Shown here one piece after another: positions 36,260 to 45,403 of a stretch of DNA of 64,000 bases. Under the pieces are notes generated by a model that was not told the DNA's origin, did not search any database, and saw only the letters and a list, made by a program, of their open reading frames with translations. Position 1 is the first letter of the stretch, and each line of letters opens with the position of its first letter. Position numbers and translations under genes: made by a program. Where the stretch lies: positions 992,001 to 1,056,000 of the forward strand of contig OY729418.1 of NCBI GenBank assembly GCA_963422275.1, given 5' to 3'. The DNA comes from G963422275 sp963422275. GTDB taxonomy: Bacteria; Pseudomonadota; Alphaproteobacteria; Rhodobacterales; Rhodobacteraceae.

Positions 36260-37636
36260 TTATGCTGCCATTTTGTTGTCTGCGCCTGATTTCATACCGG
36301 GATACCATTGTTCGAATTTACTGCGGAGAGTTCCGTCGAGTGTTCGGGTGCGGGTTTGCAGCATGAGGTGGGCACCTCGTTTTGACCAGCGCATTTGCTG
36401 GCGTTTACCAAAACGCTTGCCAACGACGGTGTTAACGGTGCTTTCGACGAAGCCGGTTGAGACGCGCTCGCCGTATCGGCGGCGTTCAGCGTAGTTCGGG
36501 ATCATGTCAGCATTGTTGGCGATGTAAGTTTCGAACTCGCGCGCCGCTTTGCGCAGGGCCTTGATGCTGGCGTAGCCCGTTTCGATGTCGTCCAGACCGA
36601 TGACCAGATCTTCGATCACCGCCTGACCGTCATGCAGGTTGCCGTTCCACAGGTAACCTTTGATTTGGCGGAGAATTCGGGACATCTGTTCGGCTTCCTC
36701 TGGATTGGGATGGGCAAGACCTTTGGCATATTGCTGCATTACAGTGAGGCGCACGGTGATGTGGAACCAGTCGAGGATGTGTTCAGAGGCAGGTGCCATG
36801 TGCTGGGCCATGTTGATGACGCTGTCTCCGCCATCGGTCATGAACATCACCGGTTGGTTTTCTTGCCAACCCTGGTCTTTCAATACCTCGTGCAATCGTC
36901 GCTTTGGCTTGTCATCAAGGCTCTGAACCAGGCCTAGATAGCGGCTTGAAGCATCCGACGGGATAGATTTTCCCACCGTGACTTCGAAATGCGACTGACC
37001 GGCGTCGCGAGACCGAACATATCCACCGTCGATTCCGACCGTGATTGAGCCTTCGGGATTGGGCATCTTTTCCCGTTGAACTGCGCTGGTTTCGATGAAG
37101 CTGAAGCGCTCTTCGGCCAGCTCAGATTCCATCCGCGTCGCCACGCGACCAAGATGTCGGCGGATGGTATCCGGGTTCAACCGCTCATCGATCGGCAGCA
37201 CATCCTTGAGCAAGTCTGCCGTGACCCCGAAGGAGACCAGCGATGCCCATTTCGTTTCCAGCCAGAGCAGTTCCGGTGCAACATGATCGGGTAAGAGTTC
37301 TGTCAATGGGCTGAAGGTGTTGGTCGAAGCTGCCTGGCATTGGCAGTGGTAGAACCGGGGGCTTTCGATAGCGACATCGCCAAACACCGTGCGATACCGG
37401 ATTTGCCCACGCGCTTTGCAGCGCAGCTTTCGCCCGCAGCAAGGGCAATGGGAGCGTTCTGCACAGAACACTGCGCATTGGGCCGAGACGATTTCCTGCT
37501 GAAGGTTCAGCAGAAGATTCTTACTTTCGCCAATGGATAGGCCGATGCCATCAGTGCCTTTGGTGAGCCCGCCGATCTTTTCCACGTGGGTCGTTCCATC
37601 CGGTCCAGTGATCCTGACTGTGAGTTCGATGTTCAT
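36260..37636 (-). CDS. ISKra4-family transposase
   Basis: This 458-residue protein is intact. It has a Zn-binding segment (ERSHCPCCGRKLRCKA), a catalytic region with SITVGIDGGYVRSR, VMFMTDGGDSVINMAQH and HILDWFHITVRLTVM, and the typical ISKra4 end ERRRYGERVSTGFVESTVN followed by KRQQMRWSKRGAHLMLQTRT. It has cut the methylase gene at its 3' side. On the other side, a Tn3-type resolvase remnant follows. The ends of the element were not determined; GGGGCGATTATGCTGCC at 36254 downstream of the stop may be one terminus. Confidence 0.9.
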   Translation of the reverse strand: MNIELTVRITGPDGTTHVEKIGGLTKGTDGIGLSIGESKNLLLNLQQEIVSAQCAVFCAERSHCPCCGRKLRCKARGQIRYRTVFGDVAIESPRFYHCQCQAASTNTFSPLTELLPDHVAPELLWLETKWASLVSFGVTADLLKDVLPIDERLNPDTIRRHLGRVATRMESELAEERFSFIETSAVQREKMPNPEGSITVGIDGGYVRSRDAGQSHFEVTVGKSIPSDASSRYLGLVQSLDDKPKRRLHEVLKDQGWQENQPVMFMTDGGDSVINMAQHMAPASEHILDWFHITVRLTVMQQYAKGLAHPNPEEAEQMSRILRQIKGYLWNGNLHDGQAVIEDLVIGLDDIETGYASIKALRKAAREFETYIANNADMIPNYAERRRYGERVSTGFVESTVNTVVGKRFGKRQQMRWSKRGAHLMLQTRTRTLDGTLRSKFEQWYPGMKSGADNKMAA

Positions 37637-37660
37637 TGCCTGTTATCCTGCTGCTCGCTC

Positions 37661-38241
37661 TCATATCGTTTCCGCGTCCCGTGCCCGCATGATCGTTTGC
37701 CGACTGGTACCCATGTCGCGCGCCACCCCTGAAACCGTTTCACCCTGCGCGATCCGCGCCCGGACCTGCGCCTGTTGGTCAACTGACAGCGCCGTTGGCC
37801 GCCCCAGCGGTTTTCCTTGCGCCTTGGCGCGCGCCAAGCCGGACTGGGTGCGGTCAATCAGGAGATCGCGTCGAACTGAGCGACAGCGTTGATCACCCCC
37901 ATGGTCAGTTTCCCCGCCGAGCTGGTCAGGTCTACGCCGCCAAGGGCCAGACAGTGCACGCGAATACCCATCTCTTCTAGCTTGGCCACGGTGGTGCTGA
38001 CATCGATGGCATCCCGGCCAAGTCGGTCGAGTTTGGTCACGATCAGCACATCGCCCCGTTCCATCTTGTCCAGCAAACCGCTGAACCCCTTGCGACGGGC
38101 GATGGCCACAGATCCGGATACGGTTTCAGCAACAATACGATGCGGCTCCACTTTGAAACCTGCCGCTTCGATCTCCTGAAGTTGATTTTCCGAGGTTTGC
38201 TCTATGGTTGAGACCCGGGCATAGGCAAAGGTTCTGGGCAT
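37661..38241 (-). pseudogene. Tn3-type serine resolvase, one-base frameshift
   Basis: The N-terminal catalytic domain is normal: FAYARVSTIEQTSENQLQEI with the nucleophile Ser, VLIVTKLDRLGRDAIDVS and LTMGVINAVAQF. After that the frame shifts: the expected RDLLIERTQ-type segment reads LIDRTQSGLARAKAQGKPLG in the next frame, followed by a helix-turn-helix tail (GVARDMGTSRQTIMRARD). A single lost base near 37868 explains it. The catalytic domain alone would be produced. Confidence 0.88.
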
Positions 38242-38359
38242 GGCCGCTCGCTGTAAAGAAATCGGTGTCCGGAATCATAGATGTGTCCAATAGGCCGTCA
38301 ATATAATTTTAGGACATACCTGGAGCGCCTGTCCGTAACCGTCCCCTTCTGAACACCCC
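38242..38359. other. likely Tn3-family res region and terminal inverted repeat
   Basis: Upstream of the resolvase gene, the 38 bases ending at 38359 begin, read inward, GGGGTGTTCAGAAGGGGACG. This has the GGGG start and length of Tn3-family terminal repeats. The preceding AT-rich stretch with repeated TGTCC/GGACA half-sites could be the resolution site. No Tn3 transposase is present. Confidence 0.4.
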
Positions 38360-39017
38360 TACCACATCTGTTGGCGCATCAGATCTCGGTGATCACCGGC
38401 CCAAAACCGTTTGTTCACATCACCCCGTGAAAACTTACCTTCCACGAAGGGCTTGCGCGCCGCTATTCGCGCCATCGCGGCTTCCACATCGTCAGACAAG
38501 AAATCAGATACCGGTCTGTCGGGAGCGTGCGCAGCCACAACGTCTTCGAGAAAATCAGTCATAACGCCCATATCTCTCCAGGCATCATAGCCGTCAGCTT
38601 CGTCCCGGTGCTCAAGATATCCATGGACACCGCCGCAATCTTCGGGCGGGCAGGTTCCGGATCCGCCAATGCAGGTCGGATAGGACTTCTTCGGTGACGG
38701 GTTGATCGCTTCAATACGAATATCGTGTTCCCAATGATCGCCCATGTCGTAGACATACGAAATCCTTGCGTTCTCCCGAAACCCGAATCTTGCAGGGCAA
38801 CGTCTGGATTGGCAGCATGCAATTCAAAAGAGCCTTACCGCACCGCGTAGACATCGAAGAGAAACAGATGAATGCCCTCCCAGCCCATGGCCACCTGCAG
38901 AATGCCGTGCAGTTCTCGCAACGTCGTCGAAGACAGCACCAGCACCCGTCGCCAGATCATCGGGCTGATCCCGAGAAGACGGATTTTTAGCTGATAGGTT
39001 TCTAGAGCTCCTGACAT
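38359..39017 (-). pseudogene. plasmid pRiA4b ORF-3-like protein, nonsense mutation
   Basis: Two open parts form one protein: YQLKIRLLGISPMIWRRVLV and LHGILQVAMGWEGIHLFLFD, then a TAA at 38835-38837 in place of the usual Tyr codon (VYAVR-stop-GSFELH). The rest continues in the same frame as YVYDMGDHWEHDIRIE, CIGGSGTCPPEDCGG and FSRGDVNKRF. This is the pRiA4b ORF-3 (PF07929) family, common on plasmids, of unknown function. Its stop codon overlaps the putative Tn3 terminal repeat. Confidence 0.85.
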
Positions 39018-39149
39018 CCCAATCCATTGGCAGCATCAGGCTCAAAATTCAACTGCCCCACACTTTACCGTACTCTCGACGGAATTCCTGCGCATTGCGG
39101 GATGGCGGTGAATGGTGCTGCTTGATCCACCGAGGCCAACACCGGGTTG

Positions 39150-39340
39150 AAATTCGCCCAGCGGCAGGCGCTGGCATGAACTGCACCGCCGGTTCAAGCG
39201 CTTATTCTGCGCCTTGGAAACCGGCGCTCATGTCAAGGACCGCCGACGCGATCATGCCGACGGACGGAAGAAATGTCTGGCCTTCGATGCCGTCACCGCT
39301 TCCCGAGTCCAGAACTTGATCCAAATGGCGCCAGAGATCG
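39150..39340 (+). pseudogene. IS4/Tn5-like transposase C-terminal fragment
   Basis: The frame ELHRRFKRLFCALETGAHVK DRR then RKKCLAFDAVTASRVQNL matches the region around the catalytic Glu of IS4-family (Tn5-like) transposases (compare HRFLKSGCRVEDR and CLAIDAVVAWRI). Only about 60 residues remain. It lies just beyond the 3' end of the uronate operon. Confidence 0.6.
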
Positions 39341-39428
39341 AACAAGGCCGACCGACCACCCATGTTCCATCGGAAGATATTCGGTCTCTCGGCTGCGGGG
39401 CTGGCCAGGTTTCCATCCCTCGAAACGC

Positions 39429-40655
39429 CTACCAGGGAAACACCGAGTGCCCGACCGCCCGCATCAGGGCCTCGACATAGTAGTAGTCGCCGTAAGGCAA
39501 GAGAGTGTCGCTGCGCCCGAGATCCACGAATGCAGCTCCCTCCCCCAGCAACCCCTCAGCATTTGGCAGGCCGGAAATGTCGCAGTGTTCCACCAAGCCG
39601 AGAAGCATGCGGTCCGCCAGCGCAGTGTAGCGGGTGGCCTCTGATCCGGGGCCAAACCCCCGCGCCAACGTGTAGAGCCCGGCCGCGGTGATTGCGCCCG
39701 CAGACGAGTCACGGTAGGGATGCCGTTCCGGTGCCAGCTTGTAGTCCCACAGCGGAACGCCGTCGTCAGGAAGATTTGCGGCCACGAAGTCGGCCATTGC
39801 CGATGCGGTGTCGCGGTACAGTGCTACTCCGGTATTGAGGTAACTCTGGGCAAACCCATGAATTGCCCACGCCTGCCCGCGTGACCAACAGCTCTCATCG
39901 TTCGCTCCCTGATGGGTGAAACCGCCAAGGGGCCGGCCCGATTCCGGATCAAACTCGAAGCAGTGATAGGAACTGAAGTCGTCGCGGATCAAGTGTGCAA
40001 TCGCTGTCTCGTTGTGCATGTCGGCGAGGCGGGCGAACGAGGCTTGTCCCGTTTCCCGGTGCGCCCAGTATAGCAGCGACATCCCCTGAAGGCTGTCGAC
40101 GTTAAGCGTTCGGGTCTTCCTGGCGGCAAATTCCGATGTGTCGCGCCGCAAAGGATTCCAGCACATGAGGAACGGCATCGGCTGCCGCCACCGCGCGGCG
40201 AGGAAGTCGGCAGCCCTCAGGGCCATCGCGCGTGCAGCCTCGTCTTCCGTCATCTTGAAGTCGGCAACGCATGACAGCACGAACAGAAAACCGAGGTCAT
40301 GATCGTGCCAGGCAGGAGTTTCCAGGACCTTCCGGAAGTATTCACGGCGTGCCCGGGCACTGTTCCTGAGCCGGCAGCTTCCGGTCAGCGAATAGGCAAG
40401 CCACATTTGCCCGGGCCAGAACGCGGCCACCCATTCGTCCTCGGTGCAGAATTCGTATCGGTGGGTGCCAGGCACTCCCATGCGCGGATTGCGCAGGCCG
40501 AACCGCGGAACGAGTCCCTCGATCTTGGAGACGACCCGAGCAAGGACCTGCGAGAACAGATCTGCATGGGCCGTGGGCGGTTGGAACAGCGCGAGGTTCT
40601 GGTAGGACTGTCCGGTGTCCGTAGGGTTGTTCAGCGGCATCCAGATCTCTGGCAT
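39429..40655 (-). CDS. GH88 unsaturated glucuronyl hydrolase
   Basis: This 408-residue protein has the GH88 alpha/alpha-barrel pattern: YEFCTEDEWVAAFWPGQMWL, LGFLFVLSCVADFKMTEDEA, ARKTRTLNVDSLQGMSLLYW (with the catalytic-type Asp), ANDESCWSRGQAWAIHGFAQ, DSSAGAITAAGLYTLARGF and a C-terminal YYYVEALMRAVG. These cytoplasmic enzymes hydrate the 4,5-double bond of unsaturated uronyl residues left by lyases, freeing the 4-deoxy product. No signal peptide, so it works after import. Its ATG directly follows the SDR stop. It is the last gene of the operon. Confidence 0.9.
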   Translation of the reverse strand: MPEIWMPLNNPTDTGQSYQNLALFQPPTAHADLFSQVLARVVSKIEGLVPRFGLRNPRMGVPGTHRYEFCTEDEWVAAFWPGQMWLAYSLTGSCRLRNSARARREYFRKVLETPAWHDHDLGFLFVLSCVADFKMTEDEAARAMALRAADFLAARWRQPMPFLMCWNPLRRDTSEFAARKTRTLNVDSLQGMSLLYWAHRETGQASFARLADMHNETAIAHLIRDDFSSYHCFEFDPESGRPLGGFTHQGANDESCWSRGQAWAIHGFAQSYLNTGVALYRDTASAMADFVAANLPDDGVPLWDYKLAPERHPYRDSSAGAITAAGLYTLARGFGPGSEATRYTALADRMLLGLVEHCDISGLPNAEGLLGEGAAFVDLGRSDTLLPYGDYYYVEALMRAVGHSVFPW

Positions 40656-41441
40656 CTAAGAGAACAGCGTGCCGCCGTTGATGTCGATGTTCGTGCCGGT
40701 GATAAACGCAGCCCCGTCGGAGACGAGGTAGGCAACAAGGTTTGCGACATCCTCCGAAGCTCCCTCTCTCTTCAGCGGCGTGACGCTGGCGACATGGGCG
40801 CGCACTTCGGGCTTCGTGAACTGTTTGTGAAAGCCTGTATCGATCATGCCAGGGCAGACTGCGTTCACGCGGATGGCGGGTCCAAGCTCCTTGGCCAGCC
40901 CGCGCGTCATCGTCATCACGGCACCCTTCGCCGCACCGTACGCGATAGCGCCCGGCCCGCCTCCGTCGCGGCCAGCCTGACTCGCCAGTCCGACGATCGA
41001 TCCCCCGTTCAACATGAATGGCACCGTCGCCTTGACGATGCGGAAGTACGATGTCGTGTTGAGGTCCATGACCGTGTTCCAGTGTGCGACATCCATCTCT
41101 TCGATGCTCCTTCGCGCGATCAACCCGCCAGTGACGTGAACGAGAATGTCGATCCGATCGCCGAACATGCCGCGCGTCGCATCGACGAAACGCTTGACAT
41201 CGGCATCGGACGTCATGTCGCCCTGCTGCGCCATCGCGCGCCCACCTGCCTCGGTTATCGCGCTTACCGCGCTCTCAGCTCCTTCGGCGGAGCTGTGGTA
41301 GTTGATGGCGACGCCGGCTCCGGCCGCGGCCAGCCGCATGGCACATGCCCGGCCGATGTCTCGCCCTCCCCCGGTTACGATTGCGATTCTTCCGCTCAGG
41401 TCAAGGCTAGCGGTGGAATTGTCGATCTGTGTTGGGAGCAT
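40656..41441 (-). CDS. SDR oxidoreductase, candidate DEH (uronate product) reductase
   Basis: This 261-residue short-chain dehydrogenase has a glycine-rich NAD(P) site VTGGGRDIGRACA, the segment GLASQAGRDGGGPGAIAYGA with catalytic Tyr, AAKGAV with Lys, and CPGMIDTGFHKQFTKPEVR. The GGGPGA-Y-AAK and TGFH combination resembles 4-deoxy-L-erythro-5-hexoseulose-uronate reductases such as A1-R of Sphingomonas, which reduce the open-chain product of oligoalginate or unsaturated uronate cleavage. It lies eight bases after the lyase gene. A FabG-like or gluconate dehydrogenase role cannot be excluded from sequence. Confidence 0.82.
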   Translation of the reverse strand: MLPTQIDNSTASLDLSGRIAIVTGGGRDIGRACAMRLAAAGAGVAINYHSSAEGAESAVSAITEAGGRAMAQQGDMTSDADVKRFVDATRGMFGDRIDILVHVTGGLIARRSIEEMDVAHWNTVMDLNTTSYFRIVKATVPFMLNGGSIVGLASQAGRDGGGPGAIAYGAAKGAVMTMTRGLAKELGPAIRVNAVCPGMIDTGFHKQFTKPEVRAHVASVTPLKREGASEDVANLVAYLVSDGAAFITGTNIDINGGTLFS

Positions 41442-41449
41442 GGTGTATC

Positions 41450-43756
41450 CTACGTTGTTGACAGTGATTTCGGAACGCTGACCGTAAAGGCCCGGTCCTT
41501 GGAGTCCGTGAAGTAGAGGTCGCAGTCGTAACCTTGGTCGTCGAGGAAGTGAAAGACCCGGCGCGGTGCCTCCATGCGGTAGGGAACAAGCAACGTTGCG
41601 ATGCGGTGGCTTGTCGCGGCTGGGAATGTAGCGCGCAAGTGCGTGCTCATTTGCAGACCCCGGATTTCGTCGGCGTCGACGCCCGGAAATCCCGTGAACT
41701 GCGTCATTTCCGGCAAACCCGCTTCCGACCACAGGAACGTGCCATAGATGCCGGCGCGCGCGCCCTGGTAGCGGAAGGTGGAAGCGCCCAGTTCCATTCT
41801 GTCGCCGACGTGAAACAGCCAGTCCAGGGTCAGCGGCCGCGCGGCTTCGACATGATCGACGATCACGAAGTAGCTGTCGTGAACAAAGTAGACGTCGCGC
41901 AGCACGCGTCGCACCTCCGGCGTGAGGCTGCGGTAGGCCGCCGTGGCATCACCTCGGATGAAGATGTGGTCTGCCTCATCCCGTGCGTCGAGGATACGGC
42001 CGGACGCCTGCATCGACTTCGCCTTGTCGCGACCGGCATACTGGCCCTTGCCGTCGAGCAGGACCGCGTTCTTGGAAATGGTCTGGCGTCGCCAGTCGCG
42101 ATGCATCGAGGAATTGAAAGCGACATAGTGGCCAGACTGAATCGCAAGGTCCTCGCCGTAGGCGTAGATGCAGAACGCGTTCTGGTCGCCATTGCTGTGG
42201 CTGACGGACCCCCAAGGGCTGGACTTCATGACGAACTGGAGATGGTGCTCGGGCTCGCCCATCCGCGACTGGATGGTGGCCCAGCCAATGCCACTGAACC
42301 AGCGCAGGCAGTCTCCGGCGTTTGGTGGGGCGGGTTCGACCCGGTCGAAGTCATGGCGGAACAAAAGGTCATCGAAGCTTAGGTCCCACCAGCCCCAATT
42401 GTAACACTCCCGTTCCGTGCCAGGATCGTTGCGTCGAACTTCGTCGAAGTACCACTGGTAGGCCGGGTTGCCAGTGACGGCCCCTAACTGGCGCAGGTTA
42501 TAACCGATCTTGAGGCACGGAAGGTCGCCAAGCGTGCTGTCGTCACCAAAAGTCGCCCGTCGTGTCCCCGGCGCCTTGGTGTAGAGCGGAAAATCCCCCG
42601 TCCTTTGCAGGAACGGCCGCTTGTAGAGATTTAGGCCGGTCGCGTTGCGCAGCAGGTTTGCCGCGTCGATCAGGCAGGCCATCCCGGTCATCCAGTAGTG
42701 GGGACCCTCGGCCCAACCGCCGTCGCCGTCGGCCCACGGGGGGTAGAGCGTGTACAGGAACTCGACCGCGTAGTGAAGCCACTCTTCAGCCTCCGGCTCT
42801 TCGCCAAGCATGGCGATGCAAGCGGGAATCAGCACCGACGAGATGGACCGAACCGCATGGCTATCGAACGGAAACAGGTGGATGCGCGCGTTTCGGATGA
42901 CATGGTCTGCAACCTGGCGTGTACGGACCAGCAGAGCACCGCGCACCCGGGTGCGCTCGCCCGGCGTCAGCCGATCATGAAGCCAGTCGTAACCCCAAGC
43001 AAGGGCCAGCGCGACGCGAAAGGCCCATTCGTCGGTGTAAGTCAGCGAGGTCGTGCCTCGGGGGTCCCACCCCGCACAATTCAACAGCCAAGCCTTTGCT
43101 CCCGCAATCAGCGACTCGTCATCCAAGATGACGCCGGCGACAGCCTGGTGGCGAACGGCATAGATCAACTCTTGGCATTCGACGTAGGTCCGTCGCCAGA
43201 TCGAGGAGACACGCCTGCCGTCGGGATAGGGAGCCGGTTCCCGCATCGGTTGCCTTCCCGTCCAGGGGGCAACCGAACGTTCCATGAAACTGGTCCAGCC
43301 ACAGTGATCCGGATCGGCTTCCAGTGCGCTCCGAAACCGGGCGACTGCCGCGACATCGAGCCAAAGCCTTGGGTGGGACACCGGAACCTCGCCGAACCGT
43401 GACAAGCGCGGTGTCAACGGTGTTTCCGGCAGGCCGTGGGGAACCGTGAATGTGCGTGTCCTGCTCCAGGACGTAGTCGGTCTGCCATCGCCCCAGACGC
43501 AGTATCGCCAGTCGTAGGTTCCGGGCGCGAGGGGATCCGGAGGGGTCAGGAAGTTTGCCGGAATTCCGACGTGGACAAATTCCTCCCCGCCCTGCGAACG
43601 GATCGAAAGTGCGTAGTGAGCGTCATCCTCAATGTCCGGAATCCAGGAGAACCGCGGTGGATTCTCCGCGATCTCGGTGCTGACATCTGGTGCGTACTGT
43701 ACCATCAACCTCCCAGCAGGCGGCTCGTCGAGCGTTCGCAGGTCATCGTTTGACAT
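41450..43756 (-). CDS. heparinase II/III-family polysaccharide lyase (PL15-like)
   Basis: This 768-residue protein has an N-terminal DUF4962-type Ig-like part (PPRFSWIPDIEDDAHYALSI, GTYDWRYCVWGDGRPTTSW), a central alpha-barrel (ALALAWGYDWLHDRLTPGER, DSHAVRSISSVLIPACIAML, GGWAEGPHYWMTGMACLID), and a C-terminal beta-sandwich with HSNGDQNAFCIYAYGEDLAI and VYFVHDSYFVIVDHVEAARP. Size and order match PL15 enzymes such as exolytic oligoalginate lyases (Atu3025, about 776 residues) and related exo-heparin lyases. No signal peptide is seen, so it probably acts in the cytoplasm on imported chains. Neighbouring SDR and importer support a uronate-polymer role. Confidence 0.86.
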   Translation of the reverse strand: MSNDDLRTLDEPPAGRLMVQYAPDVSTEIAENPPRFSWIPDIEDDAHYALSIRSQGGEEFVHVGIPANFLTPPDPLAPGTYDWRYCVWGDGRPTTSWSRTRTFTVPHGLPETPLTPRLSRFGEVPVSHPRLWLDVAAVARFRSALEADPDHCGWTSFMERSVAPWTGRQPMREPAPYPDGRRVSSIWRRTYVECQELIYAVRHQAVAGVILDDESLIAGAKAWLLNCAGWDPRGTTSLTYTDEWAFRVALALAWGYDWLHDRLTPGERTRVRGALLVRTRQVADHVIRNARIHLFPFDSHAVRSISSVLIPACIAMLGEEPEAEEWLHYAVEFLYTLYPPWADGDGGWAEGPHYWMTGMACLIDAANLLRNATGLNLYKRPFLQRTGDFPLYTKAPGTRRATFGDDSTLGDLPCLKIGYNLRQLGAVTGNPAYQWYFDEVRRNDPGTERECYNWGWWDLSFDDLLFRHDFDRVEPAPPNAGDCLRWFSGIGWATIQSRMGEPEHHLQFVMKSSPWGSVSHSNGDQNAFCIYAYGEDLAIQSGHYVAFNSSMHRDWRRQTISKNAVLLDGKGQYAGRDKAKSMQASGRILDARDEADHIFIRGDATAAYRSLTPEVRRVLRDVYFVHDSYFVIVDHVEAARPLTLDWLFHVGDRMELGASTFRYQGARAGIYGTFLWSEAGLPEMTQFTGFPGVDADEIRGLQMSTHLRATFPAATSHRIATLLVPYRMEAPRRVFHFLDDQGYDCDLYFTDSKDRAFTVSVPKSLSTT

Positions 43757-43825
43757 GGTGTTGAAGTCCGTTATGTGCGCAGTGAAACTTGGGGCGGCAT
43801 CGCCAAGATGCCGCCCGGATGTTCG

Positions 43826-45397
43826 TCAGGAACCGTACTGCCGGTCGTATGCCGACTGCATGGCTTCCAGAACCTGGTTCAGCCCCATGCGGTCAAGATC
43901 GGCCATGTAGGCGTCCCAGTCGGCTTCGACGTCGCCAGCGCCGAGTATCCATGCCTGCTGCCGCTCCAGCATGTAGGTGCGGACGGAGAGCCAGTACCTG
44001 TCGTAGACGGCCTGCTCGTCCTCGTTGAAGGCAACGCCCAGGAACTGGTCGATCAGGTAGTCGCCTTCGTCGTAGAGTGCGATGCCTTCCAAGGCGTATT
44101 CGTTCGACCACTGGGTCTCGTATCCGTAGTCTTGGTAGTAGCCGCGCGCATGAAGCTGGGCACCGATCTCGTACAGCTGCGAGTTTACTGGCCGACCGCT
44201 TCCGAGGATAAGGTCGGTGAAGACCGGCTTGCCGTCGACCATCTCCCAGTGTGTACCCTCGACACCGAAGTTGACAATGTTGCGGCCCTCTGGCGAGAAC
44301 CAAAAGTCAAAGTACTTGATGGTCTCCACCGGGTGCTGGTTGGTACCGCCGATGGCCCAGCCGTCTGGCTTGACCGGAATGCGGCGGTGTTCCTCGATGC
44401 GGGCTCCCGAAATGGAGGCAGGAGGAGCGAATGCCTTGAAGACAAACCCATCGATCTTGCTCTGCAGCGTGGTGTTGTAACCGCTTGTCGACGCGAACCA
44501 GTCATGTGTCATGCCACCGAGGTCTTCCGACAGAAGGTACTCGCGCGAACTCGAGCCGCGGGTGAAGATCTCGGCGTCGACAAGCCCTTCCGCATACCAT
44601 TGCGCCAGGTTCTTGATGCCTTCCCGGTATCCCTCGCCGGCGTATGGATGCCTGATCTGGCCGCTGTCTACGTAGAAGTCGTGATAGGTGTCGGATCCCG
44701 ACGACCGGCCGTCCCACAGCGTAACGAGGCGGATCAGCTCCTCCCACTGGCGCGCGAAGTATGGCACCTCGTCCTTCTGGCCGTTGCCATTAGGATCACC
44801 ATCGCGAAATGCCTCAAGCACCGCCTTGACTTCGTGGACATCCTGCGGAACCTCAAGGCCCAGCTTGTCCAGCCAGTCGTAGCGGATGAAGTATGCACGC
44901 CCGTACTTTCCATCCGGAAGGTAAGGGATGTAGTACATGTTTCCGTCGGCAGCCGTGATCGATGCCTTGATGGCCGGAAACCTCTCGAAGAACGCCTTTA
45001 GGTGCGGCGCGTGCTCCTCGATCAGGTCGTTGAGCGGCAGGAACGCACCCTGGGGTCCGTACTGGTTGACCACATCCTTGATCCGCGACGTTCCGACGAT
45101 GTCCGGAATCTTGCCCGAGGCCAGCAGCAGGTTAATCGCCTCGCCGCTATTGGTAGTGTTCGATCCCACAGTCGCGTTCTTGAGGTGAATGTTGGTCAGC
45201 CGTCGGGCTTCCTGCACGACCGGCCAACTCTCGTCGTAGGCCGGATAGCGCTTGTGATGCAGGTGCACCGTCAGTTCAAGCGGCTCGTCGGCGATCTTCA
45301 GATGACCGTCCGCGAACGCGGGTACCGACGGCGCCACCATTGCAAACGCGGCAATGGCAAGTGCTCGTTTAAGCATGATTGTTTTTCCTTTCTTCAT
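43826..45397 (-). CDS. AlgQ/LplA-like ABC substrate-binding protein
   Basis: This 523-residue periplasmic protein has a signal peptide (KRALAIAAFAMVAPSVPAFA, residues 10-29) and the large family-1 fold of oligosaccharide binders such as AlgQ1/AlgQ2 and LplA: LLLASGKIPDIVGTSRIKDV, MYYIPYLPDGKYGRAYFIRY and KYFDFWFSPEGRNIVNFGVE. A loop DGDPNGNGQKDE (199-210) matches the EF-hand-like calcium site of AlgQ proteins. These bind long anionic sugar chains for import. GGAG nine bases before the ATG at 45397 overlaps the permease stop, so it is coupled; ATG 45376 is an alternative start. Its level is usually the highest of the operon. Confidence 0.9.
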   Translation of the reverse strand: MKKGKTIMLKRALAIAAFAMVAPSVPAFADGHLKIADEPLELTVHLHHKRYPAYDESWPVVQEARRLTNIHLKNATVGSNTTNSGEAINLLLASGKIPDIVGTSRIKDVVNQYGPQGAFLPLNDLIEEHAPHLKAFFERFPAIKASITAADGNMYYIPYLPDGKYGRAYFIRYDWLDKLGLEVPQDVHEVKAVLEAFRDGDPNGNGQKDEVPYFARQWEELIRLVTLWDGRSSGSDTYHDFYVDSGQIRHPYAGEGYREGIKNLAQWYAEGLVDAEIFTRGSSSREYLLSEDLGGMTHDWFASTSGYNTTLQSKIDGFVFKAFAPPASISGARIEEHRRIPVKPDGWAIGGTNQHPVETIKYFDFWFSPEGRNIVNFGVEGTHWEMVDGKPVFTDLILGSGRPVNSQLYEIGAQLHARGYYQDYGYETQWSNEYALEGIALYDEGDYLIDQFLGVAFNEDEQAVYDRYWLSVRTYMLERQQAWILGAGDVEADWDAYMADLDRMGLNQVLEAMQSAYDRQYGS

Positions 45398-45403
45398 TGT
45401 GGT

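Noticed and set aside
40299..41516. Long plus-strand open frame across GH88 and SDR genes
   Set aside because: Both minus-strand genes have strong family motifs; the plus frame is compositional shadow.
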